Assembly: GCA_001549895.1 (NCBI GenBank)
Contig: AP014719.1
Span: 4,154,001 to 4,218,000 of the forward strand
DNA: 64,000 nucleotides
Direction of reading: 5' to 3'
Source: Arthrobacter sp. Hiyo8
Lineage (GTDB): Bacteria > Actinomycetota > Actinomycetes > Actinomycetales > Micrococcaceae
Below the pieces are notes generated by a model. That model worked only from the letters and a program-made list of their open reading frames with translations. It had not been told where the DNA came from and did no database searches. The translations under genes and the position numbers were made by a program. The number at the start of each line of letters is the position of its first letter. Position 1 is the stretch's first letter. This document shows positions 42,952 to 50,965 of this stretch, in pieces.

Positions 42952-43629
42952 ATGGACCACGCAAAACGCCAGCCCCGGAAACAGGGCTGGCGTTTTGTTT
43001 TGCTCGCACTTTTCCTGGCCGTGGCCATCAGCGGGCTTGTCCGGTCCTTGTGGCTCGATGTCTACTTCATCCCGTCCGAGTCCATGGAGCCGATCCTGGG
43101 CACCGGAGACCGCATCCTGGTGTCCCGCACCGATTTCGCCGGGGACCCTATTCGCCGTGGAGACATCGTGGTCTTCGACGGAAGGGGAACGTTCGCTCCG
43201 CTGAACAGCGGCAAAGGACCGTTTGCCGATGCCGTCGCCGCCGCCGGCCATTGGCTGGGCCTGACGGGAAGCGACACGACATACGTCAAACGTGTCATCG
43301 GCCTTCCCGGAGACCACGTGGCTTGTTGTGGCAGCAACGGAAAACTCACAGTCAACGGTCAGCAGCTTGAGGAACCCTATCTTTATCCCGGCGACACGCC
43401 GAGCGAACAGAGGTTCGACGTCATCGTTCCGAGTGACAGATTGTGGCTCATGGGGGACCACCGTTCGCGGTCGGCCGATTCGCGCGGCCTTCTGGGCGCA
43501 CCCGGCGGAGGGATGGTGCCGCTGGAGCGTGTCATCGGGCGTCCAGTCCGGATTATCTGGCCGCTTGATAGATTTGCAGAACTGCCTCGCCCTGCGCAGG
43601 CCGGTACAACCTCGAAGAACGGACAATAG
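42952..43629 (+). CDS. lepB: Signal peptidase I, first copy
   Basis: Cleaves signal peptides at the outer face of the membrane. N-terminal membrane helix WRFVLLALFLAVAISGLV, nucleophile Ser in FIPSESMEPIL, catalytic Lys in TYVKRVIGLPGD and GDHRSRSADSR identify it. Intact, 225 residues from ATG 42952; ATG 42904 in the same frame is a possible longer start. Codons 4-16 lie inside a terminator-like hairpin. The second lepB begins directly after the stop. Confidence 0.93.
   Translation: MDHAKRQPRKQGWRFVLLALFLAVAISGLVRSLWLDVYFIPSESMEPILGTGDRILVSRTDFAGDPIRRGDIVVFDGRGTFAPLNSGKGPFADAVAAAGHWLGLTGSDTTYVKRVIGLPGDHVACCGSNGKLTVNGQQLEEPYLYPGDTPSEQRFDVIVPSDRLWLMGDHRSRSADSRGLLGAPGGGMVPLERVIGRPVRIIWPLDRFAELPRPAQAGTTSKNGQ
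42962..43001 (+). terminator. Terminator-like hairpin inside the start of lepB
   Basis: CAAAACGCCAGCCC and GGGCTGGCGTTTTG are perfect 14-bp arms around an 8-base loop, followed by TTTT. It stands where the rplS terminator is expected but encodes residues of the lepB N-terminus. Confidence 0.75.
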
Positions 43630-44577
43630 ATGCCCGAGACAACTCCCGGGAAGCCGGAACGGCACGACGGCGACGCCCGGCCCCTGGACGGACCGTCCGC
43701 TCCCGCCATGGATCTTGCAGCGGGCGACGGCGATCCGTCCCCCGTGGGCGCGACCGGCTCGACGGCGGTCCGGCCTGAAGAGCACGAGTCGCCGCGCCGC
43801 GCCGCACGGCGGAGCTCACGGCCGGAATCGGGCGAAAGCGATCGCTCCGAAACTCCCGCTAAAACCCACGGCAGTCCGTTCCTCGGCTGGCTCAGGGAAA
43901 TCGGCACGGTGGTGGTCATCGCCATCGTATTGTCCTTCCTCATCAAGACTTTCCTGTTCCGTGCCTTCTTCATTCCTTCGGAGTCAATGGTCAACACCCT
44001 TGACGTTGACGACCGGATCTTCGTTAATCTGCTGGTCCCGCAACCTTTCGCGCTGGAGCGGGGCGACATCGTGGTCTTCAAGGACGCACAAGGTTGGCTG
44101 CCGCCCACGCAGAAGACGACTCCCGGACCCTTCAAATGGTTCCAGGACGGTCTCGTCTTCGTCGGACTGCTTCCGGACGAGACCAATCAGCACCTCGTCA
44201 AGCGCGTGATCGGCCTGCCGGGGGACAGGGTCTCCTGCTGCGACAGTTCAGCGCGGGTCAGCGTCAATGGCACGGTCCTCAACGAGAGCTACATCAATCC
44301 TGCCCAGGTCCCCATGGCAAAGTCTTTCGATGTAGTGGTCCCTGCGGGCAAAATTTGGGTTATGGGCGACAACCGCAACAACTCGGCCGACTCCCGCGAA
44401 CACCAATCGGTCAATGGTGGTTTCATCGACATCGCCGACGTCGAAGGCAAAGCAACGGTTATTGCGTGGCCCATCAACCGGTGGCAGATCCTTGACAACC
44501 ACTCCGAGGTCTTCCGCAACGTTCCTTCGCCGTCGCCCCAGAACACGGCTTCACCCACGGCTCCAGCGAGCAAGTGA
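43630..44577 (+). CDS. lepB: Signal peptidase I, second copy with long N-terminal extension
   Basis: Same catalytic set as the first copy: FIPSESMVNTL (Ser), LVKRVIGLPGDRVSCC (Lys) and MGDNRNNSADSR. It has an extra 85-residue charged, disordered cytoplasmic N-terminus before membrane helix VVVIAIVLSFLIKTFLF. Intact, 315 residues. Starts immediately after the first lepB stop and overlaps rnhB, so all three are cotranscribed. Division of labour between the two peptidases is unknown. Confidence 0.92.
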   Translation: MPETTPGKPERHDGDARPLDGPSAPAMDLAAGDGDPSPVGATGSTAVRPEEHESPRRAARRSSRPESGESDRSETPAKTHGSPFLGWLREIGTVVVIAIVLSFLIKTFLFRAFFIPSESMVNTLDVDDRIFVNLLVPQPFALERGDIVVFKDAQGWLPPTQKTTPGPFKWFQDGLVFVGLLPDETNQHLVKRVIGLPGDRVSCCDSSARVSVNGTVLNESYINPAQVPMAKSFDVVVPAGKIWVMGDNRNNSADSREHQSVNGGFIDIADVEGKATVIAWPINRWQILDNHSEVFRNVPSPSPQNTASPTAPASK

Positions 44578-45314
44578 TGGTTCCCGCGGGAGCGCGAGCG
44601 GCAACGCCGGTTCGAACGCAGCGGAAACCCGCCGCGCGGACCAAACACGCTCCTGATTTTCCCACCCTGGACGTCGAACGGGGATTCCTGGCTCCAGGGG
44701 TCACGCTTCTGGCCGGAGTCGACGAAGTAGGCCGCGGAGCCCTCGCCGGACCGGTGTCGGTGGGGATCGCCGTCGTCGACCTCAGGGACCACGGCCTGCT
44801 CGCCGATGTCCGCGACAGCAAGCTTCTCAAGCCCGAGGACCGCGAGCGGTTGGAACCGCTGGTACGCGAATGGGCGGTTGGCGCCGCAGTGGGCCACGCA
44901 AGTTCAGTGGAGATCGATGCGCTGGGCATCGTGGGTGCCCTGCGCCTTGCCGGCACACGCGCCTGGTTCGAGATTCTCGCCTCGGGCGTGCATCCGGACC
45001 TGGTGCTCCTGGATGGGAGCCACAACTGGCTTTCTCCCCAGAACCAAGGTTCCTTGTTCGATACCGAGCCGTCCGGGCCCGCTTGCGAGGCGCCGGTGCA
45101 CACCCGTGTGAAGGCGGACTTGAGCTGCCTCAGCGTGGCGGCCGCCAGCGTGCTGGCCAAGGTTGCCCGGGACCGCATCATGGTCGGGCTGCACGAGGAA
45201 TATCCGGCCTTCGGCTGGAATGAGAACAAGGGCTACGCCACGTCCTTCCACCGCGACGCCATCAGATCGTTGGGTCCCACTCCGTACCACCGGACCAGCT
45301 GGAACCTGGTCTAG
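44574..45314 (+). CDS. rnhB: Ribonuclease HII
   Basis: Removes ribonucleotides from DNA. LLAGVDEVGRGALAGPVSVG carries the first catalytic Asp-Glu, LLDGSHNWL and HTRVKADLSCLSVAAASVLAK supply the later acidic sites. Intact, 246 residues including a basic N-terminal tail. The GTG overlaps the lepB stop by four bases. Confidence 0.94.
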   Translation: MMVPAGARAATPVRTQRKPAARTKHAPDFPTLDVERGFLAPGVTLLAGVDEVGRGALAGPVSVGIAVVDLRDHGLLADVRDSKLLKPEDRERLEPLVREWAVGAAVGHASSVEIDALGIVGALRLAGTRAWFEILASGVHPDLVLLDGSHNWLSPQNQGSLFDTEPSGPACEAPVHTRVKADLSCLSVAAASVLAKVARDRIMVGLHEEYPAFGWNENKGYATSFHRDAIRSLGPTPYHRTSWNLV

Positions 45315-45392
45315 CCTTCGCTTTTCCTTGCCTTGGATGCCGCCGGCCCGGCCGTGGCGGCGCCTGCCCGCTCTATGGTGCAAGATGGATCT

Positions 45393-45737
45393 ATGAGTGC
45401 CGAGGATCTTGAGAACTACGAAACCGACATGGAGCTGCAGCTCTACCGCGAATACCGCGACGTCGTTGGTTTGTTCAGCTACGTTGTCGAGACCGAACGG
45501 CGGTTCTATTTGGCGAACCACGTCGACCTGCAGGCCCGCAGCGCCGATGGCGAGGTCTATTTCGACCTGACGCTCCAGGACGCCTGGGTGTGGGACGTCT
45601 ACCGTTCGGCCCGATTCGTGAAGAATGTCCGGGTCATTACGTTCAAGGACGTCAACGTCGAAGAACTTCCGCGCAGCGAGGAACTTTCCTTGCCGAAGGA
45701 TGGCGATCTGGGGGATCTCGGCAACCTGGGCAATTAG
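45393..45737 (+). CDS. DUF2469 family protein
   Basis: Small actinobacterial protein of unknown role, fixed in position between rnhB and yraN. MSAEDLENYETDMELQLYRE and AWVWDVYRSARFVKNVRVITFKD (in two parts) are the family signature. Intact, 114 residues with an Asp/Gly/Leu-rich tail; ATG at 45393. Confidence 0.9.
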   Translation: MSAEDLENYETDMELQLYREYRDVVGLFSYVVETERRFYLANHVDLQARSADGEVYFDLTLQDAWVWDVYRSARFVKNVRVITFKDVNVEELPRSEELSLPKDGDLGDLGNLGN

Positions 45738-45850
45738 CTAAGCCCGGCAACTTGTCCTCCACACCGTCTGACTGACGGAGTTTTCCCACATAGCCGAACT
45801 GCCCCTGTCTTTGACTTCTCCGCGCCTCCAGGCTGGAAGCGGAGGTGGTC

Positions 45851-46207
45851 ATGAAAGCCAAAGACGTGTTGGGACAGCGCGGTGAAACGCTGGCCGTAGC
45901 TTTCCTTGAAACCCAGGGAATGCGGATTGTGGACCGCAATTGGAGATGCTCCGACGGCGAGATCGACATCGTGGCGCTCGACGGCGACACCTTGGTGATC
46001 GCAGAGGTCAAAACCCGGAAGAACCTGGCCTATGGGCATCCTTTCGAAGCGGTCGGCGCGGCCAAACTCGCCCGGCTCCACCGCCTGGCCGGGTCATGGT
46101 GCCGTGACCACGAGGTGCGCGCCGTGCTCCGCCGGGTGGACGTCGTGGGAATCATCGACGACGGGGTGGGCGAGCCCCAGCTCGAACACCTCAGGGGCGT
46201 GGGCTAG
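45851..46207 (+). CDS. yraN: YraN/UPF0102 nuclease-fold protein
   Basis: A predicted endonuclease-like protein. LGQRGETLAVAFLETQGMRI, DGEIDIVALDGDTLVIAEVKTR carries the D...ExK restriction-enzyme-type core. Intact, 118 residues. It adjoins comM with no gap, the usual pair. Confidence 0.88.
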   Translation: MKAKDVLGQRGETLAVAFLETQGMRIVDRNWRCSDGEIDIVALDGDTLVIAEVKTRKNLAYGHPFEAVGAAKLARLHRLAGSWCRDHEVRAVLRRVDVVGIIDDGVGEPQLEHLRGVG

Positions 46208-47142
46208 ATGGGAGTCGGCCGAAGCTACTCCGTGGCGCTGTTGGGCCTGAACGGCTACATCGTGGAGGTCGAGGCAGATATCGGCCAAACCCTCCCCAAT
46301 TTCGTGATCCTGGGGCTGCCGGATGCCTCCCTGAACGAAGCCAAGGAACGCATCCGCTCCGCGGCACAGAACTCAGGCATCCCGCTGAGTCGTCGAAAGA
46401 TCACCGCAAACCTGATTCCGGCCTCCCTGCCGAAGCGTGGCTCGGGTTTCGACCTCGCGATCACCATGGCAGTATTGCGCGCCGCGGGCGATATCCGTTC
46501 CACAGAAGACACAGTCTTCATCTCCGAGTTGGGACTGGATGGCAGGTTGAGGCCCGTTCGCGGCATCTTGCCGGCGGTCATGGCGGCTGTTCAAGCAGGC
46601 CACCCCAAGATTGTTGTGGCCCACGCCAACGTCGCCGAGGCCGAGTTGGTACCCGGGGCGGTGGTCCGTGGCTACAAGACCCTGGCTCGTCTTGCGTTTG
46701 ATTTCGGGGCCAACCCGCAGGACCTGGCCCTCGATTACGACCCGGCCGACGGCGAGGTCGCAGGGGATCAGGACGCCGCTGCCGCTGTTGTTCCGGATCT
46801 TTGTGATGTCTCGGGGCAGGGCGATGCCGCCGCGCCTTGGAGGTTGCGGCAGCCGGGCACATCATGTGCTGCTTTGCGGTCCGCCCGGTGCCGGCAAGAC
46901 GATGCTTGCCGAGCGGCTCCCGGGACTCTTGCCTGATTTGGGGACCGGGAAGCCATGGAGGTCACGGCGATCCATTCGCTTTCGGCTGTCCATGTTGATT
47001 CGGTACGGCTGTTGCGCCGGCCGCCCTTTGAGAATCCCCATCACAGCGCCACCGCGGCAGCGATCATCGGCGGCGGTTCCGGCCTGCCGCGGCCGGGGCG
47101 GCATCACGGGCGCACCGTGGCGTCTTGTTCCTGGACGAGGCA
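46208..47142 (+). pseudogene. comM: Magnesium-chelatase-type ATPase ComM/YifB, cut off at Walker B
   Basis: AAA+ helicase-like protein for branch migration in natural transformation. MGVGRSYSVALLGLNGYIVE opens it; LLCGPPGAGKTMLAERLPGLL is Walker A; PPFENPHHSATAAAIIGGGS is the chelatase motif. Frame breaks near 46835, 46955 and 47100 look like the usual indels. But the homology ends at VLFLDEA (47142), where PEF and about 250 further residues should follow. What follows is unrelated DNA. The gene is therefore truly interrupted or the contig is joined here. Confidence 0.85.
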
Positions 47143-47233
47143 ATGATACTCCAGACACCCCCCGTGAATCCCGAGAAATGCTCCGGATCGAACCTCTGGC
47201 GGCTCTGATGGGTCGAGACTCCGAAACGACGCA

Positions 47234-47902
47234 CTATTGGCTTGCGACGAACTCGGTTCGAGTCACGGTCGAGACCTGAGACTTTAGTTGTTCCATCTGT
47301 TGATGGAAAGTTGTCATGATCATTGCAATTGCCACAGGGTCCACCTGGCTTCGTCCTAGTGGAAGACGAAGAGCTTTGCTGTTGTCATCTACATATTGGT
47401 TCATCTTGTCGCACTCAGAATTTACTGGGTCAGTGGCTATCTCTCGCACCCGCCATGCGGACTCAACGTAGGCCGCGTACGCTGAATTAAGGGCCGTGTA
47501 GGAGCCGTCGAGCTCTTCCTGACTCAGAGCCGGCGAGCCCTTTTGTACCGAATCGGAATAGGTCTGAGCGGCGTTTTCGTACTGTGTAGCTTTGGTGAGA
47601 TAGTTCGTGTACTCAGTCAGACGCTGGGAGCGTAGAAAATCTGATTTAGATTGGGCTGCTGCCGCGTTAACCGCATCGGCTGCTCCCTGTCGGGCTATTT
47701 CGGCAGTTTTGACTGAGGTATCAGACGCGATGTTGGCTGTAACGACGGAGATGGTGCCTGTCACGAGCACACCCACCGCGGCACCAATGACTGCCCACGT
47801 AGCGGGATTAGTGGACACATGCAGTCTGTGGAAGAACCCACGCAATCCGGAGGTACTACCAGTTCCAGGCGCAGCCATACGCTCACGATACTCGCGTATC
47901 AC
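47234..47902 (-). CDS. Hypothetical protein with one membrane anchor
   Basis: 222 residues, not recognised. A short basic N-terminus precedes one membrane helix (ATWAVIGAAVGVLVTGTISVV); the rest is a mostly helical extracytoplasmic or cytoplasmic domain rich in Ala, Gln and Tyr, with two Cys-free halves around SPALSQEELDGSYTALNSAY. ATG at 47902, or 47878 for a shorter form. It is divergent from the TIR gene with a 130-base gap and is the first gene after the comM break. Confidence 0.6.
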   Translation of the reverse strand: MIREYRERMAAPGTGSTSGLRGFFHRLHVSTNPATWAVIGAAVGVLVTGTISVVTANIASDTSVKTAEIARQGAADAVNAAAAQSKSDFLRSQRLTEYTNYLTKATQYENAAQTYSDSVQKGSPALSQEELDGSYTALNSAYAAYVESAWRVREIATDPVNSECDKMNQYVDDNSKALRLPLGRSQVDPVAIAMIMTTFHQQMEQLKSQVSTVTRTEFVASQ

Positions 47903-47952
47903 TACCCTAGCTACGACGTGCTAAGGCATGGTTTCGCTGGGCCAATTAAGCC

Positions 47953-47982
47953 AGCACAGGCTGGCTGTCCCAAGCCTGTGCT
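47953..47982. promoter_or_regulatory. Perfect hairpin/operator upstream of the TIR gene
   Basis: AGCACAGGCT-GGCTGTCCCA-AGCCTGTGCT, a 10-bp perfect inverted repeat in the divergent promoter region. No T run follows, so an operator or leader structure is more likely than a terminator. Confidence 0.5.
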
Positions 47983-48032
47983 CCTTCGTTGGTACCCTTG
48001 CCTGAGTATTCCGAACGAGCACGGGGTGAGCC

Positions 48033-48959
48033 TTGAAGGTCTTTATTAGCTGGTCAGGCAAGAAGAGCATGGAAGTTGCCAAGGTGCTCAAGTGGTGGAT
48101 TGAGCAAGTCATTGCTACAACAGAGGCGTTCGTTAGCGATGATGACATAGCGCTAGGCACCCGGTGGTCGGATCGAATCAAGAATGAACTCGCCGAAACC
48201 AAGATCGGTATTATCTGCGTTACTCCAGACAATCAATCGGCACCCTGGATCAGCTTTGAAGCAGGAGCGATATCTAAAGCTGTAGACGGACAAGATAACA
48301 AGGTAGTGCCCGTTCTCATCGACTTCAAGCATAAAACTGACTACAAAGGGCCGCTATCGGAGTTCAATCTGGCGTTGCTCGACCGTGAGGGACTTCTCAA
48401 GTTGGCTAAGTCGGCCAACGCTAGTCTCACGAAGTCGAGATCGGATGCCGACGTCTCTGAGGCTTTTGATGTGTGGTGGCCGAAGCTCGAGGAAAAATTG
48501 GCGGCGATAAATGAGGAGCAGCCCGCCGACGTACAACCGGAACGTGAGACGAAGGACATTGTCTCGGAAGTCCTAGACATAGTAAGAGACCTTCAGAGGC
48601 AGGGCTCTGGAATCAGTTCGCGCCGCCCTTACGGACATACCGTTGAAGACGCAGTGCGAGGGATGCGCGCTCCGCAGGATGACCACATGCGCAACGAACT
48701 CACTAGTCACCTACTTAGGGACGTCAGTCGCTTGCTACATGAATTCGGTGTCCTTGGGACTGTTGTGCTCGATGTCGGTCACTTAAGGGTAATAACAACG
48801 ACGCCGCTGACTGGAGCGCAAACCGCTGACGTCCAGGAGGCGGCTCTGAACTACTTGAGTATCGTGAACGCGACGAGCATCGAGGTAGACCCGTACGCCG
48901 TTGATACATCACAGAAGGCGCGGCAAGCTGCGGTCACTATGCAACGCGAAGGTGAATGA
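48033..48959 (+). CDS. TIR-domain protein with unknown C-terminal domain
   Basis: Residues 1-150 form a bacterial TIR domain: MKVFISWSGKKSMEVAKVL at the start, IGIICVTPDNQSAPW, and FEAGAISK, where Glu76 occupies the catalytic position of TIR NADases. After WWPKLEEKL a charged linker leads to a C-terminal alpha/beta domain (LLRDVSRLLHEFG, LRVITTTPLTG). 308 residues, intact, TTG start behind GGGGTGAG. TIR proteins of this type act in anti-phage defence by making or destroying NAD-derived signals. Overlaps the next gene by four bases. Confidence 0.85.
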   Translation: MKVFISWSGKKSMEVAKVLKWWIEQVIATTEAFVSDDDIALGTRWSDRIKNELAETKIGIICVTPDNQSAPWISFEAGAISKAVDGQDNKVVPVLIDFKHKTDYKGPLSEFNLALLDREGLLKLAKSANASLTKSRSDADVSEAFDVWWPKLEEKLAAINEEQPADVQPERETKDIVSEVLDIVRDLQRQGSGISSRRPYGHTVEDAVRGMRAPQDDHMRNELTSHLLRDVSRLLHEFGVLGTVVLDVGHLRVITTTPLTGAQTADVQEAALNYLSIVNATSIEVDPYAVDTSQKARQAAVTMQREGE

Positions 48960-49816
48960 TGTCAGTCGACGGTGGCAGCCTGACAACTGCGGATCTCGTG
49001 CGTATTCGGGACACGTTGCCGGCCTTGTCAGCGCAACATGGTCTGAAGATAGGTCCGCCAGGGATTGCGCGACCTGCAGACATGTATTTTGTCGCTGCTG
49101 ACACCTCTCTGGATGAAGCTCTGGAGGCAGCGGCGGCAACCGGAGCCGCCATGGTCTTCCCAGAATACGAAGAATTCGATCCCGAAGACCTCATCAGCGA
49201 CGATCCTGATGCGATTGAAAACCCCGACGTTGCGAAGATTATGGCCTCAGTGGCCCGACACAAGGGGAATATCACCCAGGTTTCGGTCCATTGGGCAACA
49301 GCTGGCCTCCTGTGTTCATGGCAGGCAGAGGCGGCATGGGTGGAACAGACAAAAGAGAAGATCAAGCTTGCAGTCGGAAAGGCCGGAAGTTTCAAGATGC
49401 AGCAGTTCGCCGACCAACAAGCAACAAAGCGAGTGAACGCAGAGAAGCTGGTTGAGGAACTTATGTCGGACCCGCAGTTCCGTGCCTCGCCTGCTAGAGA
49501 GCGCATAGCGGTTGCGAAGGCTATTCTCCCTATCTCTGAGAATGACAGGGATAGTACCCGAGATTTAGCGCTGGCCTACGTGTCGAGCCGGGCTGCGGCC
49601 GAGTCCGTAAGGTTGGAATTGGAGATCAAGAAGAACCTGGATCAAATCGCGACCGAACTAGCCGCGACAGCCGAATGGGCGATGACGCCCCTGGCACGGC
49701 CTCGAAAGACCCTAGCCTCTCAACACCTCCTGAAGATTACCGATGGATGGTCGATGCCTCCAGCCTTAGCGGAAGTTCTCAGGGACCGGGCCGCTCAGCT
49801 CAACGGAGATTCGTAG
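48956..49816 (+). CDS. Unknown partner of the TIR protein
   Basis: 286 residues, no family recognised. An N-terminal part has FVAADTSLDEALEAAAATGA and an acidic patch (EYEEFDPEDLISDDPDA); the centre contains VSVHWATAGLLCSWQAEAAW, and the C-terminal half is helical and charged (SRAAAESVRLELEIKKNLDQ). No membrane helix. ATGA overlap with the TIR gene implies coupled translation and a joint role. It could be the effector, a sensor or an inhibitor of the TIR protein. Confidence 0.7.
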   Translation: MMSVDGGSLTTADLVRIRDTLPALSAQHGLKIGPPGIARPADMYFVAADTSLDEALEAAAATGAAMVFPEYEEFDPEDLISDDPDAIENPDVAKIMASVARHKGNITQVSVHWATAGLLCSWQAEAAWVEQTKEKIKLAVGKAGSFKMQQFADQQATKRVNAEKLVEELMSDPQFRASPARERIAVAKAILPISENDRDSTRDLALAYVSSRAAAESVRLELEIKKNLDQIATELAATAEWAMTPLARPRKTLASQHLLKITDGWSMPPALAEVLRDRAAQLNGDS

Positions 49817-49979
49817 GAGTTTAGGCTTCGTGAGCCTGGTGGGCCACCAGATCGGCAATCTTCGCTATTAGTTGAGAAGATCTCACCTTCAAAGCAACTC
49901 CACTAATCTGCGTGGATTTGTTTAGGTAAGTGATGAGATCAAACTCCTTCATCTGCCGTCTATTGTATCAATAATCCCA

Positions 49980-50007
49980 TTGACAATAAATAGCCTTCCC
50001 TCATAAT
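49980..50007 (+). promoter_or_regulatory. Promoter for the 50072 gene
   Basis: TTGACA, a 16-base spacer and CATAAT are close to consensus; the expected start of transcription is near 50014. The rest of 49817-50071 shows no gene. Confidence 0.6.
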
Positions 50008-50071
50008 CAGCGGCAGTAGTGATCGCATTCAGTGGTTGCTCGCACCTAGCCCTATGAGGGGGTGAAAGATT

Positions 50072-50368
50072 ATGGGATATCGGAACATACGGACTTCCGA
50101 CATTAGCGGGAAGGTTCTCGATGACGACCAGGTAATCACAGTCGTCGTTCGGGGGCTCGGAAAGCTCTTCGACGCTTCAGCTGAAGAGCTGGAAGGGTTG
50201 AAGCGACTCACTAACGTCGTTGAAGTTGAGCTTCGCCACGCGGACGGTAAGGAGGAATCCTTCATCGTCAGCAAGGCGGACTTCGACAAAGTCGTGACCA
50301 GTGACGTCCTGGCAAACGCCGACAACATCCGGGGAAGAAGGAACGGGTTTACACCCAAGACTTCCTGA
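50072..50368 (+). CDS. Small hypothetical protein
   Basis: 98 residues beginning MGYRNIRTSDISGKVLDDDQ, with an alternating hydrophobic/charged pattern (VITVVVRGLGKLF, VVEVELRHADGKEESFIV) suggesting a small beta-rich fold. ATG behind GAGGGGGTGA. It is the only rightward gene at the left side of the element and has its own promoter and terminator. Family not recognised. Confidence 0.65.
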   Translation: MGYRNIRTSDISGKVLDDDQVITVVVRGLGKLFDASAEELEGLKRLTNVVEVELRHADGKEESFIVSKADFDKVVTSDVLANADNIRGRRNGFTPKTS

Positions 50369-50393
50369 CCAAGGAGGTGATCCCTAAAAGCGG

Positions 50394-50438
50394 CCCGCCA
50401 TCCAGATTTGAGTTTTTCTCTCTGGGTGGCGGGTCTTT
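50394..50438 (+). terminator. Terminator after the 50072 gene
   Basis: CCCGCCATCCAGA and TCTGGGTGGCGGG flank a 14-base loop; TCTTT follows. It may also stop the leftward DUF3846 operon. Confidence 0.8.
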
Positions 50439-50482
50439 AAATTGAAAGAAGCCCGGTCATAAGACTGGGGCTCTTCCACGAT

Positions 50483-50965
50483 TTAGGTAGGTACGACTCT
50501 GACGCATGCAATCATCGCGTTCCTTTCAGCGTGCAGCAGGATCGTTGTGTACGCCTGTTGCCAGTCATCAAACACTCGATCATGCTCGCGCCAGAGATTG
50601 TCCTCAAGCCGCTGTGCATGGACTTTGAAGTGCTCGGCCTCTAGCAGGATGGCGACGTACCAAAGAGGCACGTCCTGCGGCTCTCTCTGGTCGTTCACAC
50701 GTCCTAGCAGCACCACGTCACCCTGAAGTGCCTGCTTGCCCCTCAGGAAGGTTGCATGGCACCACAGGAGCAGCGTGGCACGCCGGTTAGTCGGCAGTTC
50801 AAGATAGACGGCGCTTTCACTCTGGAACAGCGAAGCATCAGGCCGGTTCACTGCGAACCGTTCAACCTCACCGCCTAGTGTCGCCGTGAGATCAGAGAAC
50901 TCCTGTAGCTCCAGCGGTTTGTCGTTGTCCGCAGGAATCAAAATCCCCTTAGGCAACTTCATCAC
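50483..50965 (-). CDS. DUF3846-like protein, copy B
   Basis: 160 residues. ELPTNRRATLLLWC and GDVVLLGRVND match the same segments of the upstream gene (KLPINRRATLLFWL, GDVLIVGHPDK), so the two are tandem paralogues. DUF3846 proteins are common in phages and plasmids and have no known function. The C-terminal half shares a WREHDRVFDDWQQAY element. Starts 17 bases inside the end of the upstream gene. Confidence 0.7.
   Translation of the reverse strand: MMKLPKGILIPADNDKPLELQEFSDLTATLGGEVERFAVNRPDASLFQSESAVYLELPTNRRATLLLWCHATFLRGKQALQGDVVLLGRVNDQREPQDVPLWYVAILLEAEHFKVHAQRLEDNLWREHDRVFDDWQQAYTTILLHAERNAMIACVRVVPT

Noticed and set aside
42952..44577. Duplicate lepB genes as something unusual
   Set aside because: Two adjacent type I signal peptidases between rplS and rnhB are an ordinary arrangement in actinobacteria.
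46208..49816. A Tn7-like or AbaR transposon inserted in comM
   Set aside because: No TGT/ACA end, no tniA/tnsB-type transposase or target-site protein within the 17 kb seen.
48033..49816. Calling the TIR pair Thoeris
   Set aside because: The partner shows no SIR2-like or SLOG motif, so ThsA is not supported.
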